64,000 bases of DNA from Herminiimonas sp. (GCA_028292265.1 JAQGMR010000071.1:157730-221729), one strand, 5' to 3'. Positions 48,901 through 56,563 are shown, numbered from the stretch's first letter. Translations and numbers: made by a program. The notes: generated by a model from the letters alone, not told the origin.

Positions 48901-49047
48901 GATAAGCTTGGCGATTTCAAATTCACCGATACGCTGCCCTACCGGCAGCGCGTTCTGACCACCGTCCGGAATGGGGTCGGCAGGCCGGGAATGGTTACCG
49001 GTTCTGCGTCTGGTATTCCGGTCATTGGCGCTTCGCATCGCGATCAC
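45991..49047 (-). CDS. Ser/Thr protein kinase with transmembrane helix and C-terminal MORN repeats
   Basis: A 1018-residue Hanks-type kinase. Kinase domain about 41-315: Gly loop GEGGFGIV (50-57), Lys72 in VALKEY, catalytic loop HRDIAPDN (183-190), DFG at 203-205 and an APIE element (227-230). The catalytic-loop Lys is Ala, a variant seen in other bacterial kinases. A Pro/Ala-rich segment (320-460), a transmembrane helix (477-500) and a low-complexity region follow. Two W...YASYLLEFPNGRHAADA-type repeats (624-657 and 698-731) come next, then about six MORN repeats (850-985). The MORN part should lie outside the cytoplasm if the helix spans the membrane. Confidence 0.92.
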   Translation of the reverse strand: MIAMRSANDRNTRRRTGNHSRPADPIPDGGQNALPVGQRIGEFEIAKLIGEGGFGIVYLAYDHSLHRNVALKEYMPSGFASRTGGLQVAVSTAHYAEAFEAGLRSFVNEARMLAQFDSPSLVKVYRFWEANGTAYMVMPFYEGMTLRQAVKENKITPSEPWIREFLANILDAIETIHRVQCFHRDIAPDNILLLKDGRPLLLDFGAARRVIEDLTHSPTAILKPGFAPIEQYAKITGMRQGAWTDVYALAAVLYFLITGARPPPAVMRMLDDDMVPAREAGKGRYSPAFLAVIDKALAVRPEQRIQSVPDLRRALAESDLGSAGSAGSASSAATTASRQNTAQLDDPEKTRVNVLTGSSARPGTQANPSAAATPNARQAPPAPPAPNYRASYPPLRVPIEPSRAQPPKTATSHGGTRTRRAQQETARREPWLSNFEAAAPDAPQPAAPTENRYAARPPTFMENNRWARLAAHGITQQGLAIVLVSAGVSLGVYLGAQHFLLKSPMQRSDSTSSRGSEGEPSTLPSQDTESTKSATDGGPQGAGKPVERANASGNVAPASQSARAPVPPVTAPTANSATAPGKDSTALAAARPTGKPGSAGSSGVNGVTANDTAAQAPALAEKDLWRTARKSGDARSYASYLLEFPNGRHAADARAWLKRDAGQKALAESEARSATTADSKASAPASRNARESDDELDWASTVARNQPGAYEGYLARHPNGRFAAMALAKLGASKPAVPSPDRATTPSSAAADITTLPPVAAVEPKQRSVPATEYAAPSLGTPAESRPSRPASPPATPAKPAEAAASRTQRDPGAKSFLQFADQTVTGDFSVDPVSGSISGRVHIDWTNGNQFDGTMVRGVKQGSGQFVWANGHRYRGDWARDKPNGKGTIWFEDGGKYQGEVRDGQPDGVGAMTFPQNDYYEGHFTAGKPHGVGKMRFRNGDRYDGGFANGLKQGQGRMTWASGDYWQGEFRSDRMTDNGKLVRADKVGGERQAAGVSPAGSSGGVANAETQSDSGKQ

Positions 49048-49451
49048 TCAACCAGTTTGGGGCGGGCCGCTCGAATGCGACTCAAGAGGTGCTAATTCGG
49101 GCTGGCCAATGGAGCCGATCCTCGCGGAAAATCAACGGTCGGCACTGCGCGCAACGCCCTTCGTCCAGTCTATACGACTGTCGGAAAGAGGCGCACTGAA
49201 TTATGGATGCGGCTGATCAAACAACGCGTTGAAGTAGTTGCCTGTGGTGACATGCGGGTTTCGCAAAAGGGACGCAGACGTGGCCCGGAATGCATGTGCC
49301 AGGCAGGCAGCTTAATGACACGAGGATGCATAGGCTTGCAACGTACGGTTCGGCTCACCGCAGCGTTACTTATGTGAACGCGCGATTCCAGGCTGCGTCC
49401 CCATCAGTGCCCGAACGGACTTGTCGTCGTTCGATGATCTCCATGAAGAAG
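49048..49451. other. intergenic region upstream of the kinase gene
   Basis: About 400 bp with no convincing gene. It must contain the kinase promoter (minus strand). Short frames present on both strands show no start signal or recognisable protein pattern. The terminator of the Ser/Gly-rich gene bounds it on the right. Confidence 0.4.
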
Positions 49452-49479
49452 AAGGCGCCACGTTTTCACGTGGCGCCTT
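49452..49479 (-). terminator. hairpin terminator of the Ser/Gly-rich protein gene
   Basis: A perfect 12-bp stem, AAGGCGCCACGT (49452-49463) with ACGTGGCGCCTT (49468-49479), and a 4-base loop. It lies 28 bp after the stop of the minus-strand gene at 49507. The minus-strand continuation is CTTCTTC-like rather than a pure T-run, but stem strength makes termination likely. Confidence 0.75.
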
Positions 49480-49506
49480 TGCAATCCGGGGAACCAGTGA
49501 AGATTA

Positions 49507-50475
49507 TTATTTCGATTGGGTCCCAGTCGACGGTGAAGTTGGAGACCCGCTCTGTCCACTCGAAGAACTGCCGGAAGTGTCCGAGCTCGAGGGACTGGAA
49601 GACCCGCCAGAACTGCTGGAGCCGGCAGACCCGCTGGAGCCCGATGCGCCACTCGGGCTCGTCGATGGGCTAGAGCCGCTAGCGCCGGAAGTGCCGCCGG
49701 ACGTTGAAGGCGTGGTTGAGCCACTCGGACCACTGGAGCCGGTCGAACCGCTTGAGCCGCTTGAGCCACTTGAGCCACTGGAGCCCGCAGCACTACTTGG
49801 GCTCGATGACCCACTGGAGCCACTGGAGCCTGCAGCACTACTTGGGCTCGATGATCCGCTGGAGCTGCTAGCCCCGGAAGCGTCGCTGGAGGACGGAGGC
49901 GTAGCCGAGCCACTCGAACTACTGGACGATGGAGAGCTACTCGACCCGCTGGAACCGCTGGAGCCACTCGTACCGCTTGAGCCGCTCGTACCACTGGAGC
50001 CACTTGTACCACTTGAGCCGCTCGTCCCACTAGAACTGCCCGGGGCGTTCTGAGCTCCGGCAGCTTGCGTCAGTGACTTTCTTTTTGCCTGTGCTTTGGC
50101 GAGGTCTTGAGCGGCTTTTGCTTCATTCTCACAAGCTTTCTTCGCATCTCCAACCTGATCAGCGCAGCGCGCCTTGGCAACATTGTATTGCGCCTCTGCG
50201 TTCGCTTCAGCAACGTCAAGCTGCGCCTTAGGCGACGGGTTCTGCGTCATCTTTTGCTGAGCTTCGGATACTTTTTTCTGCCCCTCCGTCTCAGCTTTAC
50301 AAACTTCCTTTGCACTGCCCTGCATGTTGTTGCATTTGTCGCTGGCAGATTGTTGCCCTGAGTCTTGCTTGCCCTGTCCCGACGAGCCGGACGAACCAGA
50401 CGAAGACTGCGCGTAAGCACCGGCCGCAAAGGTCAGGGCTAACGAAGCAGCAATGGCGGTAAGTTTTGCATTCAT
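49507..50475 (-). CDS. secreted protein with Ser/Gly-rich repeat tail
   Basis: A 322-residue exported protein. The signal peptide is KLTAIAASLALTFAAGAYAQ, followed by an Ala/Lys/Glu-rich helical part with regularly placed cysteines (SDKCNNMQGSAKEVCKAE, KARCADQVGDAKKACENEAKAAQDLAKAQAKRK; about 45-135). From about 145 to the end it is almost only Ser, Gly, Thr, Pro and Ala in (G)SSGTSGSS-type repeats. The N-terminal half resembles a small-protein family common in Burkholderiales; the tail is a long variable extension. ATG 50475 has AAGGAG upstream. Confidence 0.8.
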   Translation of the reverse strand: MNAKLTAIAASLALTFAAGAYAQSSSGSSGSSGQGKQDSGQQSASDKCNNMQGSAKEVCKAETEGQKKVSEAQQKMTQNPSPKAQLDVAEANAEAQYNVAKARCADQVGDAKKACENEAKAAQDLAKAQAKRKSLTQAAGAQNAPGSSSGTSGSSGTSGSSGTSGSSGTSGSSGSSGSSSSPSSSSSSGSATPPSSSDASGASSSSGSSSPSSAAGSSGSSGSSSPSSAAGSSGSSGSSGSSGSTGSSGPSGSTTPSTSGGTSGASGSSPSTSPSGASGSSGSAGSSSSGGSSSPSSSDTSGSSSSGQSGSPTSPSTGTQSK

Positions 50476-51011
50476 GGAATATCTCCTTGTGATAAGAAAG
50501 GCCTCTTGTGCAAAGCGCATGCCAAGATGGGCCGCACACGAACAAAAATGGCTCAAAGGGGATGCATTCCAGGTCCGTCTGGACGCGCGCAGTCAAAGCT
50601 ATTGGGGGTGTGACCTGCAGTGGTCTTCTACCTGCCCGCCACCGGAACACGTGACGATTGACGGCGCCGCTTACGCCATGCGGGAAAGATTTCTCAGGTT
50701 CCAACGCTTCTTTTTTCTGTCCGTAAAAGAACACGCTTGCCGCCGATCCAGGGAGTCAAACGCATACTTGGCCCGCGGTGGCCGTTCACGTCGCGCGCTC
50801 GCGACGCCAACGCTTCCGTTGTGCTGTAAGGTGGCATGCGCTCACGAGCGGTCCTGTGAGTGGGCAGTCGACTTTATCGGTATTGTTGTGTGTCGAGAAC
50901 CCGTGTTGGGGGCTAATAAGGGAGGGAAGCCGTGTCCACGGAAATCGAAATGTCCAACGTTCAAACAGGCGACCTAAGACGAACAACGGCTCAGGTCTAC
51001 CGGTGCATGAC
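50476..51011. other. 536-bp region without a supported gene
   Basis: The left end holds the promoter of the Ser/Gly-rich gene. The rest contains only frames without signals; the frame that leads into the gene at 51012 is open from 50778, but its upstream part has no protein-like pattern. I see no RNA gene or strong hairpin here. Confidence 0.4.
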
Positions 51012-51413
51012 ATGCTGAAATTATCGCTAGCGGTTTTGTTCGCAATAGGCTGTGCCGCAAGTCGAGCGAATGCGGAGCCCTGTGTGAAGGTGCGCAGCAG
51101 TAGCGACCGCTATAGCTGTATGAAATTCACCGCGGAAGAACTAAAAAAGGCGTCCGCCCACGGTTTGCGCCTCGGCGCTCCCTATGCTCAGGTAAAACAG
51201 CACCTCGTCAGAAACGGCTGGTTACTCGACCGAAAATGGATACGCGAGAACTTGATGACGGAGCCGGCCAGGGATGGTCTGGTTTGCGGGAGCGGAATGG
51301 ACGCTGCGTGTACAACAGCTTTCATCAAGAATCGAAAAACTATTTCCTTAGAGCTGAGCGGAATGAACGAAGGCATCCCGCTTGTAAGCGTTGAAACGGA
51401 GCCACCGCGATAA
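51012..51413 (+). CDS. small secreted orphan protein
   Basis: A 133-residue protein that I do not recognise. From ATG 51012 it has a signal peptide (LKLSLAVLFAIGCAASRANAEPC) and a mature domain with paired cysteines (EPC...YSC and VCGSGMDAAC), suggesting periplasmic disulphides. The pattern LKKASAHGLRLGAPYAQVKQHLVRNGW recalls small periplasmic proteins with a repeated 'G.....V...L...GW' motif. No operon partner is evident; the next small exported gene starts 162 bp later. Confidence 0.65.
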   Translation: MLKLSLAVLFAIGCAASRANAEPCVKVRSSSDRYSCMKFTAEELKKASAHGLRLGAPYAQVKQHLVRNGWLLDRKWIRENLMTEPARDGLVCGSGMDAACTTAFIKNRKTISLELSGMNEGIPLVSVETEPPR

Positions 51414-51574
51414 CGACCAGCTAAAATCCCGTCGAATGAGGACGTTGCGTCCCAGTTATTCCTGCCTCGAAGAGGCCAACCTCAATCGGTGAAACACGCC
51501 ATTGTTATCTGGCCGGACGGACATAAACATGGAACTCAGACGGCTTGCGCAATCAACTCAACCATAGACCCCCA

Positions 51575-52045
51575 ATGCACAAAGCCGTTTACGCAGTGGC
51601 CCTGGCGACGTTCCTTACTGGTACTCCGTCAAGCGCAGCAGAGCTTGCGACGCGGTACGGCGTAGTGAAGGCACTCCCGACAAACGCAAGCACGTTCACG
51701 ATTTCCTTCGGCAAAAAGCAGCTTGCGACAATCGAAGCGGACGACGTGTCGCTTTTGCATGTGACGGCAAGCGGGAGGCAAGAACACATCGTCATCGAGC
51801 AATACAAGCCCGGTTTGTACTGCCGAAAGTCATACCGGCTAATCACGATAAAGCCAGACAAGAAGGCATCGATATCGCCTTCTTTCGGCGATTGCACAGA
51901 GATCGAATCTGCAATCGACTTGAAGAACGGCGTAAGAATACAGCTACGGGCGTTAGGCAATCCCCATGCGAAACATCCAATGGTGTCTGAGGTCACGTGG
52001 CAAAACGATCACCTGTCGGAGCGCCAACGGCGAGTAAGCCGCTAA
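51575..52045 (+). CDS. small secreted orphan protein
   Basis: A 156-residue protein of no known family. From ATG 51575 a signal peptide (HKAVYAVALATFLTGTPSSAAE) precedes a beta-rich domain (ISFGKKQLATIEADDVSLLHVTASGRQEHIVIEQYKPGLYCRKSYRLITIKPDKKASISPSFGDCTEIES) with two cysteines. The second of a run of short unannotated exported proteins. Confidence 0.65.
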   Translation: MHKAVYAVALATFLTGTPSSAAELATRYGVVKALPTNASTFTISFGKKQLATIEADDVSLLHVTASGRQEHIVIEQYKPGLYCRKSYRLITIKPDKKASISPSFGDCTEIESAIDLKNGVRIQLRALGNPHAKHPMVSEVTWQNDHLSERQRRVSR

Positions 52046-52200
52046 CACGACATCCGAGACGTCGGCCACAGTGCCTGGCCGGGGGTTCATTTTTTGCTTT
52101 AGCGATCATCCATGGCGACTGCTACAGGCCTCGCCGACAGGCATCTCGACTTGGAGCGGTCCGGACGGTTCCAACCCAGACGCAAGCTCAGGAGCACACA

Positions 52201-52530
52201 ATGAAGGCAACCATACGCGAGCGTGTCGTCGGAGCGAAACTGCGTGATGCGGTACCGCCGCTGTACCGCGATGAGGTCGTCAAGGGGATCGATCCCGCCG
52301 GCTTCTACACCTTGGTGCTGTGCGCCCATAACCCGCGTGATGTTATCCATTCGGCGCCGCTCATCCAGGCATTCAGGCGACTGGGAACGCCGGCCGAAAA
52401 CGGCGTGATTGTCGTAGGGACGGTATTCACGGAAGAAGCACTGGCAATAGCTGCAGAGCACGGCGCGCGTATCGTGTCCCTGCACAAGGCGAAGTGGACC
52501 GACGAGTCCGCGCGTCAAAGGCAGCTTTAA
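52201..52530 (+). CDS. hypothetical cytoplasmic protein
   Basis: A 109-residue protein with no recognised family. AGGAG lies a few bases before ATG 52201, which supports this start over the longer frame from 51997. Sequence KATIRERVVGAKLRDAVPPLYRDEVVKGIDPAGFYTLVLCAHNPRDVIHSAPLIQAFRRLG suggests an alpha/beta fold; no signal peptide or membrane helix. It is convergent with the DUF1003 gene. Confidence 0.6.
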   Translation: MKATIRERVVGAKLRDAVPPLYRDEVVKGIDPAGFYTLVLCAHNPRDVIHSAPLIQAFRRLGTPAENGVIVVGTVFTEEALAIAAEHGARIVSLHKAKWTDESARQRQL

Positions 52531-52551
52531 GGTTGATTGAAGTCGAAGACG

Positions 52552-53100
52552 CTAGCCCACTCCCTTGTCATCCTTCTGCGAGTCCAGGGCAGACAACATT
52601 GCATGCGGATCAGTCTGCTTCTTCATCGTTTCGGCTTCAGGATCGCGTCGATTCTTGACCCCGGGCGAATCGCGTCTCAACTCTTCCAGCAGGTGGATTA
52701 CCTTGGATGTTTTTTGCTCCGAGAGCAGCGTGATATGCAGGCTCAGATGCGCTCGAAGTTCCGCCACGCGTGCAATGCGGTTCTGGCGAATCAGCACGGC
52801 AATCGTAATGAGCACGCCATTGATGGCGACGATGCCTTGCAGCCAGAAGAAGGGCGGAGCATCGAATTGGTGCCAGCCGAAACGCTCGGCCGAGAGGTTG
52901 GCCACTGTCCAGCAAAATATGAAGGCAATAAAGCAGCCGAAATACACGGGGCTTCCGAAGTGGCCGCTCAGTTCTTCGATTGCACTCTGCGTACTGGAAA
53001 TCTTTTCTTCTTCACGTGCGTAAAAGGCGGCGACGGATTCGATGTTGTCCATGGCGGCATCCGGCAAGATTGCTGGTGATGATTTTCGTTTTGATGGCAT
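52552..53100 (-). CDS. DUF1003 membrane protein
   Basis: A 182-residue protein that matches the DUF1003 pattern: a soluble N-terminus, two transmembrane helices (about 52-68 FGCFIAFIFCWTVANL and 84-104 FFWLQGIVAINGVLITIAVLI) with the FFWLQG and RQNR motifs, and a cytoplasmic tail with a helical segment (VAELRAHLSLHITLLSEQKTSKVIHLLEELR). Function unknown in the family. Confidence 0.82.
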   Translation of the reverse strand: MPSKRKSSPAILPDAAMDNIESVAAFYAREEEKISSTQSAIEELSGHFGSPVYFGCFIAFIFCWTVANLSAERFGWHQFDAPPFFWLQGIVAINGVLITIAVLIRQNRIARVAELRAHLSLHITLLSEQKTSKVIHLLEELRRDSPGVKNRRDPEAETMKKQTDPHAMLSALDSQKDDKGVG

Positions 53101-53247
53101 GTTGGCTCGGACGTGCGAGTGAGGGGCGGTTTGGAACGAGTCAGCTTCCCGGCTGACCGAAGCGCGAAAAAATGCATGAAAGCGTGCGGAACCAGGTCGA
53201 TTGGCGCTTCAACGAAGGGGCGTACGACGACCAATATACTGTGGAGG

Positions 53248-53919
53248 TTATTTGCCCGTCGACAGACCGGAATTAAGAGCGCTGATCGGTTCATCGTCAA
53301 AATAGACCTTGATTGCGTCCTTCTTATGCTCGTCCCACTTCCCCTGCGTTATTAGCCATTTCTCAACGAACTCTTTAACGGTCTTCCGAGCGACCTCGCG
53401 CTGCAACTCTATATAGCTAGAACTGCCCGCCTTGACGGCGAGCGTTTGGGTGATCGAGCGTTGGAGCTCATCGAGTTCTTTACGGCCGGTTAAAAGGGAC
53501 CAGGTCCCGGAGGCGAAACGCTCTAGACGCGCCGTATCGATTGCTATTGGAAGTGTCGGCTTAACGGCTGGAGCAACAACGATGAATGTCTTATCCCTTA
53601 CGGTCACTTTCCATTCAGGTGCCAACTCGATGTGGTAACGATAAACGGCGGGTACTCGGATTTGCGTTACGGTATTGCCGAGAGATACGACGTGAAAAAA
53701 TCGGTGATTAGTCATAGCCTGGAAGGTTTCCGGCGCCCGCAGGGTACTGACCTCTAGTAGCCCGCCTTTTGTGCGCATAACCTCTATCCGGTCCGGTGAG
53801 GCTAGCTGGACTTCAAATTTCCGATCGCCGGAATCGCTATGATGCTTCTGGAAAAGGAAGACGTTCGCAGTAAGACTCGCAGCGAACGTTACAGCGAAAA
53901 ATGCGGTTGATGCTTTCAT
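53248..53919 (-). CDS. membrane-anchored protein of unknown function
   Basis: A 223-residue protein with an N-terminal uncleaved signal or anchor (KASTAFFAVTFAASLTANVFLFQ) and an extracytoplasmic alpha/beta domain (VEVSTLRAPETFQAMTNHRFF...VPAVYRYHIELAPEWKVTVRDKTFIVVAPAVKPTLPIAIDTARLE). The arrangement resembles DUF4230-type proteins, but I cannot confirm it. It lies alone, 148 bp from the DUF1003 gene on the same strand. Confidence 0.6.
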   Translation of the reverse strand: MKASTAFFAVTFAASLTANVFLFQKHHSDSGDRKFEVQLASPDRIEVMRTKGGLLEVSTLRAPETFQAMTNHRFFHVVSLGNTVTQIRVPAVYRYHIELAPEWKVTVRDKTFIVVAPAVKPTLPIAIDTARLERFASGTWSLLTGRKELDELQRSITQTLAVKAGSSSYIELQREVARKTVKEFVEKWLITQGKWDEHKKDAIKVYFDDEPISALNSGLSTGK

Positions 53920-54277
53920 GACTTTGCGGTCCTCTCTACGAGGTGAATGTTCCTTGGTTTAGTGCCTTGAAGCAAGTTTAATTATTGGCTTGTCCGTTGA
54001 ATGCGAATGCCTTTCTTAACGCCGTGCTCGATCCTTGGGTTCCGCGGCGCCAAAACGGCGAGATGCCACGCGAGGCCAGCGGAACAAGGGCACCGAGGCG
54101 AGTCTGATTCGGCAATGCCACTCACGTCGGTTAGGCAAAACGTGGATGGGCCGGAACCAGGCAGGTACCGCTCAAGCCTACCGAAACTGCGTTAGACGAG
54201 TTTGTCCCAGGTCCCGCACGAATCACGGATTTTGGACTCGAAGAATTGAACAATGCCGCCTAAAACCGGAGCCAGCG
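53920..54277. other. intergenic region, no gene seen
   Basis: About 358 bp upstream of the zinc-ribbon gene; the reading frame leading into that gene is open from 54035 but lacks protein-like pattern. Promoters for the two divergent genes are expected here. Confidence 0.35.
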
Positions 54278-54532
54278 ATGGTGGAGCAAACCTGCCCAAA
54301 GTGTGGTGCCCGATTTCGCTCCGGCGATACCTGGGCAAGGGGCGTTCTTTCCGTAGTAAGCCCGGCCCCTGCGCTGCGCGACATGGTGACCGAGCTTCGT
54401 TGCCCGCGATGCCATCACGTCTTTGCCAGTAGCGATGTCCGGTATCTCGCACCCTGGTCGAGTCGGGCGCGGATTTTACTGCTGGCGGCCTGCGTCGGCG
54501 TGTTGGCTTGGGCGGTATGGCATCTCCTTTGA
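54278..54532 (+). CDS. small zinc-ribbon membrane protein
   Basis: An 84-residue protein starting MVEQTCPKCGARF. Two CxxC pairs (Cys6/Cys9 and Cys42/Cys45, CPRCHHVF) form a probable zinc ribbon like the MJ0042-type ribbons, and a C-terminal helix (about 65-83, ARILLLAACVGVLAWAVWHLL) anchors it in the membrane. It is the last gene before the tRNA-Asn remnant, so it likely belongs to the host chromosome. Confidence 0.6.
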   Translation: MVEQTCPKCGARFRSGDTWARGVLSVVSPAPALRDMVTELRCPRCHHVFASSDVRYLAPWSSRARILLLAACVGVLAWAVWHLL

Positions 54533-54618
54533 TTTGCCGGATCGTGCAGGTAAAGCGCCGACCGCGTCCACTAGAGTCCGGTCAAGAATTCGTGGACATA
54601 GTACTTCCGGGTCACCAA

Positions 54619-54652
54619 TAAAAAAAGGGACCATGTTTGCAAGTGGTCCCTT
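54619..54652 (-). terminator. rho-independent terminator of the tRNA-Asn locus
   Basis: On the minus strand a 9-bp stem, AAGGGACCA (minus strand of 54644-54652) with TGGTCCCTT (54625-54633), has a 10-base loop and is followed by a run of seven to eight T (the plus-strand A-run at 54619-54626). It stands directly 3' of the degenerate tRNA-Asn, as expected for its native terminator. Confidence 0.85.
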
Positions 54653-54659
54653 CAAATTC

Positions 54660-54733
54660 TGGCCCCCCGACCTGGACTCTAACCAGGGACCTGCGGATTA
54701 ACAGTCGATATCTACCGATCTGTCTATCGCTTC
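54660..54733 (-). pseudogene. degenerate tRNA-Asn (GTT), likely attachment-site remnant
   Basis: The minus strand reads as a 74-nt tRNA-Asn relative. From the anticodon arm to CCA it is nearly intact: GACTGTTAATCCGCAGG (anticodon GTT, 54700-54702), T-arm CCTGG-TTAGAGT-CCAGG, and TCGGGG(G)GCCA. The T-loop has A for the invariant C56. The 5' half keeps only scattered identity (CGATAG, TCGGTAGA); the 5' acceptor strand pairs at just three inner positions, and the anticodon stem is mismatched. It cannot be a normal tRNA. The pattern (3' half kept, 5' half diverged, native terminator behind) is what an integrative element leaves at its far end. Confidence 0.75.
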
Positions 54734-54916
54734 TCCCTATGAGGCAAAAGTTAAGCGCAGGCGAATTTTGGAGTCAATGGGTCGGATTAAGGGACAGAAA
54801 TCTTACACCAATCTGATACAGGACACAGTAGATGGTCTCCAAGAAAAAGTGGCTTAGCCTAAAGTGTCTTTAGGATGTATTCAAAGTTTTGAAGCGCACA
54901 AGTCAAAGTCCAACAA

Positions 54917-54991
54917 CAACAACAAGCCCCCGTTGGGCTTTAGCGGCATTTTGAAGTCGACCTTAGCAAGCGAAGGGAAGGGGTACTTGGC
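54917..54991 (+). repeat. dispersed element repeat, copy A
   Basis: This 75-bp stretch shares about two-thirds identity with 58146-58223: both start CAACAA, share CTTTAGCGGC(A/T)TTTTGAAGTC, and end AGGGGTACTT. Copy A contains a terminator-like hairpin, AAGCCC (54924-54929) with GGGCTT (54935-54940) followed by T. The rest of 54734-55115 holds no supported gene. Confidence 0.6.
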
Positions 54992-55115
54992 AAGACAAGG
55001 GAAAGAAGCTATCGCGGATTTGCGACAGCTTTGGTCTGCTACCTAACTTCGCCACGTGCTATTGGCCTCTGGAAACCGTCAGGGCATCCGGTGAAATTCC
55101 TTGCACGGGAGAATC

Positions 55116-55586
55116 CTATTTGCCCGCCAGTCCCACCTTTGAAATGCGTTCTTCATCCGCCATGTAGATATTCAAACTGTCGCAAACAGTCTCCATCCGT
55201 TGAGCGTTCTGGTCATAGACCCGGTCCGAGGAGCGGAACAGACTGTTGGAGAGACCAATCAAAGACTTTGAAGCCATCAGAACGCATGTCCTAGATGGCA
55301 AGCGAAACACGAACGCGGTCACTGTGTACCGCGGAACAAGGGACAGGTGGGATTCAAGCTGTGCTGAAAGTTGACGTAGGTGTGTAGACGTTAGAGAAAT
55401 CTTGTCCGGGCTAGGCACGCCTGGATTAAGGATGACGTTTGCGTCGTGAATCATGGAGTGAGAAATCTGTCCTATGGTCTTTCTCAAATCTTGAACCGGC
55501 TCTATTGCCAGCTTTACGACAATTTGTCCTAGGACGTAGGTTATTACTCCGCTGATTACGGTGGTGAAAACGGTCCAGTCGATCAT
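55116..55586 (-). CDS. membrane-anchored protein of unknown function
   Basis: A 156-residue protein: an N-terminal transmembrane segment (about 5-25, TVFTTVISGVITYVLGQIVVKLAI) then EPVQDLRKTIGQISHSMIHDANVILNPG and a mostly helical cytoplasmic part ending SLIGLSNSLF...DSLNIYMADEERI. I recall this N-terminal pattern from unnamed proteins scattered in accessory regions, without known role. It is on the same strand as the Mrr gene upstream, but a 113-bp gap separates them. Confidence 0.65.
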   Translation of the reverse strand: MIDWTVFTTVISGVITYVLGQIVVKLAIEPVQDLRKTIGQISHSMIHDANVILNPGVPSPDKISLTSTHLRQLSAQLESHLSLVPRYTVTAFVFRLPSRTCVLMASKSLIGLSNSLFRSSDRVYDQNAQRMETVCDSLNIYMADEERISKVGLAGK

Positions 55587-55699
55587 ATGAAAACCTCGTT
55601 GGCATAGCCCCTAATAACTGCTAAAAGTGTCTGCCACCGTGAAGCGTTCACATGATGGAGGGAGCGTGTTCAAATGCCATGAACGGGGAGAGCCGCAGA

Positions 55700-56563
55700 C
55701 TAAATCCCATGGAAAAAACTGGAATCAATGATCACCATTTCCACGATCCGCTGCTTCGTATGCACGCCTATGCCAAGCTCTTTAAGCTTTTGCACAAGCG
55801 ACTCCCCGTCGATAAGGTCTATCGGCGGTGCCCCATCGCGTTGAGCCTCAAGCTTCGCATCCTTGGTGAACGAGCCCGTAGTTATAAGTAGTCCTTTGTC
55901 AGCGCGTCCGACCATCGCGCCCCGAAAGTCCCTTACGGTCGGGGAAGACACGGTTCCTTGATATCGCTTGCATTGAAAAATGACATGAAACGACAGCAGT
56001 CCCCCTATCCGTACGACTCCCTTGCCGTCAATACCGCCGTCATTGCTTCTTCCGGTGACTTCAACCTGAATGAATCCAGATTCTCGGAGTACTCGTTGAC
56101 ATAGTCTTTCAAAGCCATCAGGTGGCATGGATTTGAGCACATCAAGAAGCCTGTCTTCCCACTTAATGTCTTCTAGCTCGGATGACGCAGCCGTGGCTGG
56201 AATGCCTTCTTCCTGCTTCTCTTCCGCTCCGTCTTCTTTCTTCTCAAGGTAAGCCGAATTCACCCCCTTCTTTACGGCAGCCTTATCCACCGTATGTCGC
56301 TTTTGTCCTTCCGACGTAAGTGCCCAAACTCCTCTTGCTGAGTTGTCCAATAAGCCGTAATTCTTCAAGTAATTTCTTGCCCAAGCCAGTCGATAACTTA
56401 GCTTAGTCCGATTTCCCCGATGGATATCGCTAATGTCCTCTTCGGTAAGCTTGAGAATATCCGCGACTGCATCTTCTTGCTCTGAGACGGAAGCCGATCC
56501 GCCGAGGGAGTGCATCGCTTGAAGGAGCGGACCGAACAAGTCATCGTATTTAGGAACGGTCAT
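55700..56563 (-). CDS. mrr: Mrr-type restriction endonuclease
   Basis: A 287-residue Mrr-family type IV restriction enzyme. The N-terminal Mrr winged-helix domain covers about 1-92 (YDDLFGPLLQAMHSLGGSASVSEQEDAVADIL...YLKNYGLLDNSARGVWALTSEG), followed by an acidic linker and the Mrr catalytic PD-(D/E)XK domain (about 135-268): FERLCQRVLRESGF (Glu152), GGIDGKG (Asp179) and FQCKRY (Gln197-Cys198-Lys199). All expected catalytic residues are present. No methylase is nearby, as expected for a modification-dependent enzyme. It follows the Cys-rich gene at 56645. Confidence 0.92.
   Translation of the reverse strand: MTVPKYDDLFGPLLQAMHSLGGSASVSEQEDAVADILKLTEEDISDIHRGNRTKLSYRLAWARNYLKNYGLLDNSARGVWALTSEGQKRHTVDKAAVKKGVNSAYLEKKEDGAEEKQEEGIPATAASSELEDIKWEDRLLDVLKSMPPDGFERLCQRVLRESGFIQVEVTGRSNDGGIDGKGVVRIGGLLSFHVIFQCKRYQGTVSSPTVRDFRGAMVGRADKGLLITTGSFTKDAKLEAQRDGAPPIDLIDGESLVQKLKELGIGVHTKQRIVEMVIIDSSFFHGI

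Noticed and set aside
49421..50053. Plus-strand frame of 210 codons rich in Leu/Glu/Pro (LEPLEPLEPL).
   Set aside because: It is the antisense shadow of the Ser/Gly repeats; no ribosome site, and its composition follows from the repeat units.
54660..54733. Functional tRNA-Asn gene.
   Set aside because: The 5' acceptor strand and anticodon stem do not pair properly and the invariant T-loop C is A, so a working tRNA is unlikely.
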